A DNA stretch of 64,000 bases, taken from assembly GCA_012064415.1 (NCBI GenBank), contig SSNU01000372.1, positions 35,126 through 99,125 on the forward strand. The letters are read 5' to 3'. A program made the translations under genes and the position numbers. How positions within the stretch are numbered: the stretch's first letter is position 1; each line of letters begins with the position of its first letter. Source of the stretch: Gyrodactylus bullatarudis. Taxonomy: Eukaryota > Platyhelminthes > Monogenea > Gyrodactylidea > Gyrodactylidae. The notes beneath the pieces are model-generated. The model made no database searches and had not been told where the DNA came from. It saw only the letters and a program-made list of their open reading frames with translations. Shown one piece after another: positions 55,712 through 64,000 of the stretch.

Positions 55712-57025
55712 ATTAAAGTAACTCAATAGTTTGTGAACAATGCCTTTCTCTTGTTCCATCCTTTTATGTCTGTGAAAGGCCACATCTACGGTATATAAAA
55801 ACATGAACGGATAGAATCTTTTGAGTTTATCATTCGACATAAAGTAATCCCTATTCTTTCTGGCCTCATACTCTTCGGATTTGTTGTATACTGAGGCATC
55901 AACCATGCTTACAAAGGCCTTGAGTATCTTGACAGCGCTTTGACTCCTAATTGCAGTATTCATGGATATAAATGAATTTAGTATATTTTCAGCTTTCTTG
56001 AAGCTACGCATTTCAATTAGTTTTATAATTTCAGAAAATCGTGACATTTTCAATTCATCAAAACACGGGATACCCGAGAGCATATCATGAAGCTTCATGG
56101 AGAACAATTTCAAGTCTTCTGACCAACTAATTCTCTCTAGATCCTGGAGAACTAGGAGGATGATTTTTTCATTCTTTTCTTCATTGTTGGCTGATAGGAA
56201 ATCTCGAATTCTTTCAATACGATCAATCTTGACAGTGATAAATCTAGGGTCTCTTCTGAATAGGAGAAAATCTGAATAGAACCAGATAAAATTATCTGTG
56301 AAAGATACTTCCTCCTTCTTAACAATCTCTCCTATTTTGAAATTGTCCAGAAATTTTTCACTTAAAAATACATGGACAATGATGATGAATATTCTCAGTA
56401 TTCTGCCTATGGTTTTATGATTATTTTTGAGGTTTTTTAAATTCTTGAATATTTTACTCTTCATCAATTGGACGTCTTTCTTCTTTTTGGTGAATAGAAC
56501 CTCTCCCAGTTCATCGCAGGTAGAAAAAAAGGCTGTGTTCACTACGGCCCGTTTGGATAGATTCTTTTCAATACTTTCTATTATAATCTCAAAGCATTTA
56601 GCAATGTAGTATTGTACACCGCAGAGAGTTTCTTCGTTCGGAGCCAGATCACGTTTATAGACGACTAGTTTCTGAACGTAGTCTTCAAGGAATAAATTAA
56701 CATTGTTCTTGGCCCTCCTCCATGATTCCACTAGAAATTCATCTATCAAGTCATAGATATCAATCTTTTCACCCGGAGGTATCTGTTCCCTCACAGAGAG
56801 TATGTATTTCTGGAAATCCTCATCATTATTAATATTTTTCCTATAGCCAGATAGACTTGGTCCAAAGTATTCATCATCAATTGATTCCAATTCGAAACTT
56901 GGCTCCTTCAACCTAGTAATGGCATCGTCATCATCATACAAATCAAATTCTATCGTATCTACATCAGCATAGTCCTCAACAATCAATGGAGCAGTTCTCT
57001 TTTTGCGAACATCATATTTCAACAT
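55712..57025 (-). CDS. Helical protein exon 1, probable MAP3K N-terminus
   Basis: A long open frame from ATG at 57025 (MLKYDVRKKRTAPLIVEDYA). It encodes an acidic leader (EFDLYDDDDA, residues about 26-35) and a long helix-rich region with PNEETLCGVQYYIAKCFEII and RISWSEDLKLFSMKLHDML. It stays open for 440 codons. A phase 0 donor (AAT|GTAGGC) lies six bases before the stop and would join the exon ending at 54374; joined on, the full model is 1588 residues. It could equally be a single-exon gene stopping at 55703. No zinc finger, kinase or membrane segment is present. Homology with the downstream exon is visible by eye. The family is not recognised; its position upstream of a MAP3K on the same strand is the only functional hint. 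Confidence 0.65.
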
Positions 57026-57662
57026 AGTTCTTTTATCTATTGATTGATGAATGAAAGCCTTTTATTTAATAATTGCATAGAAAGAGTTAAACTATACGTA
57101 CGTTGTAAATTAATTCCAAAAATGTAGTTGAATAAGATCCATTCGTTATTTAGGTTTACCGGTGACTTGGACCAATTCCCATTTTCTACCATATTTCTTA
57201 GATTAGATACTTTCTTTGTATACTCCGATTCTCGGCTACGCTATACTGAGGAGATATGTTTGGACTGTTTCTTCACAAGCCTATGAATCAGATACACACC
57301 AATATAAAATTAATAAATGAAGTATCTACAATAATTACAAAAACAAAGAATATAAGAACCATATTTTTCACGCTCATTACAAATATGATCGTAGAATTAG
57401 AGATACAGTCAATCACCAGGAGAGTTTAAGGAATAGTGGAATCAAAAATCAGAGGTAGAGTTGAAAGAATAGTGGAATGCTATGGTCTATTCGATGGTAT
57501 ATAACGTAAATTCATCCCCTCACACACATCCATGTATTTCACTCAGGGTCTCAACATTGAAGTATAGGAAGGGTAATTAAGTCGCATGAAGAGTAACGAG
57601 TAATTAGCAGGAAAGGGTCTAACTAATAAGGTAAACTATGTTATCACCAGGGATTTATTGAA
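57026..57662. other. Non-coding stretch between the MAP3K 5' end and the hAT element
   Basis: It should contain the promoter of the minus-strand gene starting at 57025, but no convincing TATA or initiator could be picked out. A CAGGGTCTCAACATTG near 57544 resembles a hAT-type terminus; its partner was not found. Confidence 0.4.
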
Positions 57663-59000
57663 ATGCCAAAACCTCTAAAATCCCCAAAGGAATTCTCTGT
57701 CGTTGAAGGATCTTTATATTGCTTACTGTGCAGAAAAAAGATTAATTCGTCAAAATCTTTTCTTGTCGAGCAACACATGAAGACGACGGCCCATCGTATA
57801 AGCTTCTCTCGACTGAATCGTACTATAACACAAACAACTTTTGATAAATCAGAAGATAAATTCAATTACTCTCTAGTTAAGACTTTTTTGACCTGTGATA
57901 TACCACTTCATAAACTTCGTGATCCTGATCTCAAGAAGCTCTTTGTGGATATGAAGCATCCTTTACCATCAGAAGCAACAGCAAGGAGAATTGCGAATGA
58001 TGTCCAAAAAGAAGAGCTCGAGAGAATAATTGACATTATTAAAAAAAAGATGTATTTATCATGATTGACGAGTCTTTCATACAAGAGAAAAACACTGTCA
58101 ACATTATCATTGGTACTTTAGACGACCCTTCTAAATCTTATCTTGCGGATTCAATAGTTGTTCAAGAATCCCTTGACTCAAGCAAAGCTTGCCAAATACT
58201 CAATGATTTTCTTCCTAAAATGTCAGTTGAACGAGAAAATTTCTTATTACTATTGACTGATGCAGCATCATACTTCACATCAAAAGAAACAGAGAGTGTT
58301 TTGAGTCTTCTCTATCCTAATTTAATTCACGGAACCTGTTTAGCACATCTACTGCATAACTGCTGCTTCAAAGTCAAGGCTTATTTCAAAGAGTGTGATG
58401 AATTGATAGCTAGAATCAAGGATCTTGTAGTTAAAAACAAAAAGAGAAGAAAACTTTTTGCAGAAATCGGACAGCCTCCTAAACCTGTCGTCACTTGCTG
58501 GGGTAGTTGGCTTAAAGCCATCGAGTACTATGCTAAAAAATTTTCCTAATTTGCGGAAAATAGTATCATCCCTGGAAACTAGTGGTAAAATAGTTGAAGC
58601 GGCTAAAAAAAGTGTTATTGCTCCAAACATCCAGAATCAGTTGTCTACAATCGTAAGATGCTATGGATTTATCAGTGGAATCCTCACTAGAATTCAAGAG
58701 CGAGATGCACGAATTATAGATTTCTACATCAGATTGAAGAATCTAGATTTCAGTAAAGATCCGGTCGGACTCAAAAGCTACATAGAGGAACGTTTGCTTT
58801 CGAATGGTATGACTAAAATAATCAATCAGTCAAAAACTCAACTTAGTCCAATTCAGTATGCTAAACTTCAAAATTACCAACCTACAACCTCTGAAGTGGA
58901 AAGATCTTTTTCTATAACAAAGGCAATTCTTAAAAAAGATAGAAATTTTGATGATGAAAATATCAGAATTTATACCATTAAAAAATTTAATAAAAATTAA
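57663..59000 (+). pseudogene. hAT transposase (CGGBP1-like), two frameshifts
   Basis: Three consecutive frames make one protein. The first (57663-58064) has an N-terminal zinc finger, LYCLLCRKKINSS then HMKTTAHR (C-x2-C ... H-x5-H, BED-like), and a region like the hAT-derived CGGBP1. The second (58061-58549) has VFIMIDES at the catalytic Asp, LLLLTDAASYF and HGTCLAHLLHNC (the hAT C/D-x2-H motif). The third (from about 58540 to 59000) ends with the dimerisation motif TTSEVERSFSITKAIL. The breaks fall in homopolymers, A8 at about 58041-58048 and A6 near 58534-58539, so they may be sequencing errors or very young mutations. Otherwise it is full length, about 440 residues, shorter than typical 600-700 aa hAT transposases. 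No 8-bp duplication or terminal repeats were found. Confidence 0.8.
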
Positions 59001-60050
59001 AAAAAAAAGAATCGTACTACTTGTAAATTATTCTTATTTTTTAGTCATATAAGTCATATTATGAAGGATATTTCAAGTCATATTTTTTCAAGAATAAGGT
59101 ATATTCTATGGTCATGGTTATCACACACAATAAAAATCGATAATGATTCTTCTCTGATCTTTTCAAACTCATTTCATTTTCAAATTTGGAATTAACCAAA
59201 CTTCAAATAGGCATAACTTTCTTATTTTTTGAGATAGAAGGCTAATTCTTTTTGCATAACATGTCTTAGATTCTGAATTTTGAGAATAAATTCTAAAGAA
59301 TCTTCTAAATATTCTATTCTATCTGAAAAAATTTATATTTTAAATTTATCTTTCCAATAATTTTTCATAATTTCTCTATCATTTGCAGAAAAAATTACAT
59401 TTCTATCATTTATAATAAAAAAGTTATGGGTGTTTAAATTTTGACTAAAAATGAGCTCAATTTATTGAATAATGTTTCCAAAGTCACTGAAAAGACTTTA
59501 GATAGAATTCTCTATTGATTTTTAATTTAACAAGACGTAATTATGAAAAAATTTGACCTTAAATAGACAATTTGTGACGGTAATGTAATGCATAATTAGT
59601 AAGAAACTTTAGCTCAACTTGTCAATTAGGGGAGAGGGTGACGCATTAATTTTTCATCAAAATTTCAAAGTTTATTTTCAATAGTTTTCATACTTAATGA
59701 ACGAATTTGATAGGGTTTAGTGGTACTGATCGAATCAGGAGAAAATTCTCTACAAGTTGAGACCAAAAACTAGAAAAGTGACAAAATTTGCCCAAAATAT
59801 TAAAATTTAAATATATTTGTCCTACTTTTTAGTAGATTTCAAATACGAACTCTTATTTTTAGCTGGAAAATCGGGGTGTGCACATTCTCACACACCAAAA
59901 CTGGTGCATAACTGTATACCCACAATAAGCACGGGAGTGAGGCTACATCATGTAAACTGCTTCAAGTATGCCAATACGAGTTATACAAAGTAGCTAAAAC
60001 TGTAAGCTTAGATAACGCTCGACTCGCAGTGATCTGTGAGAAGACGAAGT
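59001..60050. other. Non-coding stretch between hAT and gypsy elements
   Basis: AT-rich DNA without supported genes. The part from about 59880 is richer in GC and probably belongs to the decayed gypsy element (before its protease), but no gag motif could be read. Confidence 0.4.
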
Positions 60051-60058
60051 AGCCTTAT

Positions 60059-60600
60059 TTAATTGATACAGGAGCTAATTGTTCTATTTACGATACAGGG
60101 TCAGAACTCGAGTACATAGGCGAGCCAGTAGGTATCCCGGGAGGTGGAACCATAGAGATTGGTTTTCCCAGATTAAACTCTATTTTTTTTAAATAATAAA
60201 GAGTATATTTATATGTTTTCACCTGCTTATTCTGGTTTTCATATCATTGGTATTGATTTCTTGAGAAAATTTCAATGGAATATTAATTCCATGCCAACCT
60301 TGGAACGAAGTCAGATATCATGTTAGCAGTTTGAATTATCCTCAAGTTGTCTTAGAAACTATCCTGGATAGATGTAAGGAAGTTTTTGATATTGAGAATT
60401 TGAGTTTTATTAATTGCGTCGAGCATGCCATTGAAACTAACGGTAACCCAGTGAAGATCAGGTCTAGAAGACTGAATCATGAAAAACAAGAGGTTATCAA
60501 GAAAGAGTTCGAAGAGCTGGAGAAAAGAGGAGTTGTCAGGCGTTCTAAAAGCGAATGGTCATCACCATTAACTGTGGCTGTGCAACTAAGATGAGAGTTT
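60059..60600 (+). pseudogene. Gypsy protease and N-terminal reverse transcriptase remnants
   Basis: LIDTGANCSIYD from 60059 is the aspartic protease active site (D-T/S-G). A TAG directly precedes it. The next frame (60331-60594) has HAIETNGNPVKIRSRRLNHE and RGVVRRSKSEWSSPLTVAV, the entry to the reverse transcriptase domain, and stops after a shift. The following bases still read RVCGDYRAV in another frame. Both portions are fragments. Confidence 0.85.
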
Positions 60601-61128
60601 GTGGTGATTATAGGGCGGTCATATACCCGAGATGAAAATATCCTAATGATTGAACAGGTGCTCAAGCGATTAGCGAAATTCAACATTAGAGTTAAGAGAT
60701 CCAAATGTGAATTCCTAAAAGAAAGCGTAGATTTTCTAGGACATCGATTGAGTGGTGAAGGTTTGGAACCTTTACACGATAAAGTTATATCGATACAGAA
60801 TTTCCCAGTTCCAAATACCAAGAAGAAGCTAATGTCTTTCCTCGGACTAGTCAATTTCTACCGCCGGTTTATAAAGAACATGGCGATCTACGAGAAGGTA
60901 TTAAGAGATAGCATTCTCCACATTACAACAAAAAATGATCCGTTGGAGTTGAATAAAGAACAAAGTAAAGCTCTACAGTTGTTAAAGATGTTAGTAACTG
61001 AGAAGGTGATTTTAAAATACCCTGAACCAGGTGTAGAGTTTGAGATCTATTCAGATGCTTCGACGCTCGGAATAGGAGCAGTCCTACAACAGAATACAGA
61101 AAAAGGGCAGATTTTCTTTTTATTCTAG
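60601..61128 (+). pseudogene. Gypsy reverse transcriptase thumb and RNase H start, palm deleted
   Basis: The frame jumps from the fingers region to a position after the catalytic YxDD box: VLKRLAKFNIRVKRSKCEFL, VDFLGHRLSGEGL, MSFLGLVNFYRRFI. These are the usual thumb/connection motifs. It ends in FEIYSDASTLGIGAVLQQ, the first catalytic Asp region of RNase H. The YxDD motif and about 80-100 residues of palm are missing, so the element cannot reverse transcribe itself. Confidence 0.85.
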
Positions 61129-61168
61129 GACATTAAGACCTAGCGAAGCCAAGCAGCCCATATGTAAT

Positions 61169-61717
61169 TTGGAATTGACAGGGGTGTTTGAAGCATGTAA
61201 GAAATTTAGTCACTCTATACGACACCGGCAGGTAAAGGTATATTGTGATAATAAAAATGTAACCCAGTCTTTCCAGAAATGGAATAATCTGGACATGCGT
61301 AGCGATGTCGTAGCCCGCAAATTAGAATATATTGGACAGTTTGTGTCCAAAGTATACCATGTAAAGGGTGAAGCAAAAGTTGTGGCCGATGTATTATCCC
61401 GTCAGCCGATCGACCAGAAATTGCTGTGTTCTAATTGTTTAGAAACTAGAGAGATAGCTGCCTTATGTAAGATCGAGCGATTAGATTTACATAAACTGCA
61501 GAAGCTCCAGTTCGAAAGTTACACCGAATTAAGGGCTGAGCACGAGAAAATAGATATTAGTGGTGCTACTATGCGTACACCGAAAGGAGAATTCGTTCAA
61601 TTATTTTGCAATAAACTGAACGGTGTTTCCCGACCAGTGATCCCTAAGGAAATGAGATATGAGGTATTTAAGCACTATCATGACTTGTCTCATCCTGGCA
61701 TAAGACTAGAAATTTAA
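61169..61717 (+). pseudogene. Gypsy RNase H and integrase zinc-binding N-terminus
   Basis: MELTGVFEACKKFSHSIR and VKVYCDNKNVTQSF belong to the RNase H domain (Asp in YCDN), and VKGEAKVVADVLSRQPI ends it as in gypsy elements (the N-x-x-AD-x-LSR motif, with altered first residue). The integrase HHCC finger begins at HYHDLSHPG just before the stop at 61717. The Cys pair follows in the next frame. Confidence 0.85.
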
Positions 61718-61728
61718 TAAGTCAAAGA

Positions 61729-62702
61729 GTGGTATGGAATCGTATGTTCACTGATATAAAAGAATGGGTATTGAGTTGTCCTATTTGTCAGAAGAGCAAA
61801 ATCCAATACAATACCAAAGCAGAGATTGGTGTTTTTGTCGAGCCAAAAGACAATTTTGAGCATGTACACATTGACGTGATAATAATGCGTCTGTCCCACG
61901 GATATAGCAAAATATTATCCATCATAGACAGACGAGGCATTGTCAGTTTGAGCCAATAACTCAAGAAACTACGTCTGTTGTGTTGGATTCATTAGTGAGA
62001 CGTTGTTTTAAGATCAAAGGTTTTCCGAGTATTATTACCACCGACCGGGGTAGTAATTTTATGTCTAAGAAATTCAGGAAACTTTGAATGAGTATAATAT
62101 TGAGCATCGATGTACTACTGCTTATCATCCACAGAGTAATGGTATAGTAGAAAGAATACATCGAGTGTTGAGAGACACTGTAATAGCAATGTGCAGATTG
62201 GTATGAAGCTCTTCCGTTTATCGAACTCATGATAAACAACACACCATACACTGATCATACTCCAGCCGAGAGAATGTTCGGTAGAGGTGTAAGATTACCC
62301 ACTGATCTATTTGTGGAAGATGACAAACCAGTAATTCCGTTAAGTTACCAGACTGAAAGTTTGTTCAAAATTATCAGAAAGGTAAACTTGCCGGAAAGAA
62401 GAGAGTACAAGATTCGTACTTATATTCCGAAAAGTCTAATGAGCGCTCCAAGAGTACTCATCAGAAATGATGTCGTTGATGACATGAAGTTTAAACGATA
62501 TGATGGACCGTTTGTAGTCCTAAGCCGAGATAGCAAAGAATTTAAAGTTCTGAAAAAAGGTCATGAATACTCGGTCAGCATTGATCGTTTGAAACCTTTT
62601 AAAGAGTTATGTCAAGCTATTGACGATAATGCTGAGGTGTTCCCAATATTAGGGAATACCGAAGTTGAAGGGGTCAACCCAAATAAGCAAACCATTGATT
62701 AA
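61729..62702 (+). pseudogene. Gypsy integrase core and C-terminus, broken
   Basis: The first frame (61729-61959) has CPICQKSK (second half of the HHCC zinc finger) and FEHVHIDVIIM (first catalytic Asp). Unannotated short frames at 62030-62170 show TTDRGSNFMSKKF (second Asp) and TAYHPQSNGIVERIHR (catalytic Glu). The last frame (62229-62702) has NNTPYTDHTPAERMFGRGVR and a C-terminal DNA-binding segment YDGPFVVLSRDSKEFKVL. All three catalytic residues can be located, but in different frames. Confidence 0.85.
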
Positions 62703-62928
62703 GTTGCAGACGGTTCATATAGAGGTCTACTCGATGAACCTGAAGCTAATGACGACAATGTCAATCAACTGGTTGAAGATCAAATCCGTGAGAACCCGGA
62801 TGAAGATCTAAATAAGCAGTGTCATACACGCTCTCAGCGAGTACGAAAAGACACAAAAGTTTTTGATTTCATTTACACTCCTCTTTGAGCGGCCCGAGCC
62901 CAGATGCTCCGCATTAAAGAGGGGGAAA

Positions 62929-63136
62929 TGTAGTGATCTTATTAAAGTAAATGAATAAAAGTAACGAATATAATATAATTGTATTCGAATAAGCAAAGAG
63001 AGGGGGGAGAGAATAAAACAAAAGTAAATATAAATAAATAAAATTGTTTAAAAACACGCCGAAGCATTTGGCAGTCTTTTTGATTTCAAAGTGATATCAT
63101 GGCAGAACGTTTATCTTATTCCTCCCCCAGGTCACA
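62929..63136 (+). repeat. 3' LTR of the gypsy element with polypurine tract
   Basis: AAAGAGGGGGAAA (62916-62928) is a polypurine tract directly before TGTAGTGATC, a typical gypsy LTR start. Several AATAAA-type signals follow (63012-63045) and the LTR probably ends ...CCCCCAGGTCA at 63134, or two bases later. The exact 3' border cannot be fixed without the 5' LTR. At about 206 bp it is short for a gypsy LTR. Confidence 0.7.
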
Positions 63137-64000
63137 CTGAAGTAAATGGTGGTAGAAATGTCGCCGTCAATGTCCTACCTAATGAGATGAAAGATCGGAT
63201 CATCAATGAGCTACTTGAAATGTTGAAACGATCCCATCACATTTGAATACAAATGTCTCGGCATTAACTTTCATGACTAACTATCTAAGTTTGGCGGCCT
63301 TCTTTCTTGGGCATAACTGTTTTGTATGAATTTTTAGGAATGTAGACCGGTTCATTAAAATAAAGGTTATCCGTTTACTATAAAGTAGAATGATTGTTTA
63401 AAAAGATATTAAAATTATGATTTTCATATGAAAACGGAGAAATATCAAATGTGCTCTTTTCTACTGTTTTATTAGTAACAAAATACTGACAAATTTTATA
63501 GTATTTTGTATTTTAAATTCAGTGCTAATCCTAGCGTATAATATCACTATTTTATTAATTTTTGATTATTTCTGAGATTGTGAAGAAGATGCTTTATTAA
63601 TTTAATGCAGGGAAGGCCTTTTAAGATGTAAATTCAAGATGGGCGAAAGTTGGACCAATTGAATTGAAATCCCTCCTTCCCCTTGTGCTCTATTGTGCTC
63701 AAATCCGATTGAACCGATCAGAGGATTTTATTAAACATTTTATCTGTTTTAAAATTGTATATATATCTAGCCGGTGTAAGACTCTGATGAGATCTGGTGA
63801 AATATAAGCTTTATCACTAAATATTCACTTGTCTTCTAAATCCTTACAATGAATTCTTCATTGGAAACAGATAATATATATATAGTTATCAGTAACGATT
63901 CTTCAAGTATTTTTTCAGTCACAATAGAAAAATAACTTAGGGAAATCAAGATACTTTATCTAATTTCTTCAGAGTCCTAGTTTCATTCATTATCATTGAA
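63137..64000. other. Non-coding stretch, no gene seen
   Basis: Sequence after the gypsy LTR. No open frame of note or RNA gene was found on either strand. Confidence 0.5.

Larger units (their letters stand above)
60050..63136 (+). mobile_element. Decayed Ty3/gypsy LTR retrotransposon (5' truncated)
   Basis: The order protease, reverse transcriptase, RNase H, zinc-binding integrase and integrase core, followed by a polypurine tract and LTR, identifies a Ty3/gypsy (Metaviridae-type) element in + orientation. Gag, primer binding site and 5' LTR are not visible. At least five frame breaks and an internal deletion remove coding continuity. Integrase after RNase H distinguishes it from Ty1/copia. 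No env-like frame follows integrase. Confidence 0.9.

Noticed and set aside
57644..57865. Minus-strand frame opposite the hAT zinc finger
   Set aside because: Shadow of the transposase frame; the + strand has the zinc-finger pattern.

Overview
This is an AT-rich animal nuclear genome window: GT-AG introns, many of them very short, gene-poor, and heavily invaded by transposons. The mixture of piggyBac, Tc1/mariner, hAT, Penelope-like, LINE, Ty3/gypsy and tRNA-derived SINE debris, with very low GC, suggests an arthropod, possibly a copepod of the sea-louse type. The species is inferred from general character only; no species marker was seen. There is one assembly gap (39703-40570).

Three genes can be named and modelled exon by exon. 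(1) An SR-protein kinase (SRPK) on the + strand, 11091-19423, 11 exons with consistent phases, 823 aa. It has a 34-nt intron and a long C-terminal extension whose last exon lies past a 5.1-kb intron. (2) A MEKK1-type MAP3K on the - strand, with kinase and preceding helical exons from 45591 down to 25982. Two large upstream exons (57025-55712 and 54374-53349) join it in phase, giving a candidate 1588-aa protein spread over 31 kb. These two exons resemble each other, so the N-terminus appears to hold a duplicated helical domain. (3) A divergent actin-related protein 8 (ARP8/ACTR8), + strand, 45899-48600, two exons, lying on the opposite strand inside the largest inferred intron of the MAP3K gene. 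A fourth small gene of unknown function (255 aa, 36-nt intron, - strand, 36595-35792) is nested in another MAP3K intron. In function, SRPK phosphorylates SR splicing factors, the MAP3K would feed a JNK/p38/ERK-type cascade, and ARP8 belongs to the INO80 chromatin remodeller. Their neighbourhood implies no shared pathway.

Region by region: 1-11 kb is non-coding, with a Penelope-like GIY-YIG fragment (8.2 kb) and a LINE fragment (10.3-10.7 kb). 11-19.4 kb is SRPK, with a probable solo LTR in its last intron. 19.4-25.9 kb has a second GIY-YIG remnant (22.4 kb) and an internally deleted piggyBac element between TTAA sites (23.7-25.3 kb). 26-57 kb is the MAP3K region with nested genes; its introns hold Penelope RT debris, a tandem/foldback SINE array (27.1-28.5 kb), a TTAA-flanked MITE (37.3 kb), a 2.3-kb Tc1/mariner element with about 571-bp inverted repeats (49.5-51.8 kb), a 160-bp-arm foldback element (52.4-53.2 kb) and LINE debris (54.9-55.5 kb). 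57.7-59.0 kb is a nearly intact hAT transposase, and 60.0-63.1 kb a decayed Ty3/gypsy element with its 3' LTR. A palindromic non-coding repeat family recurs through the window.
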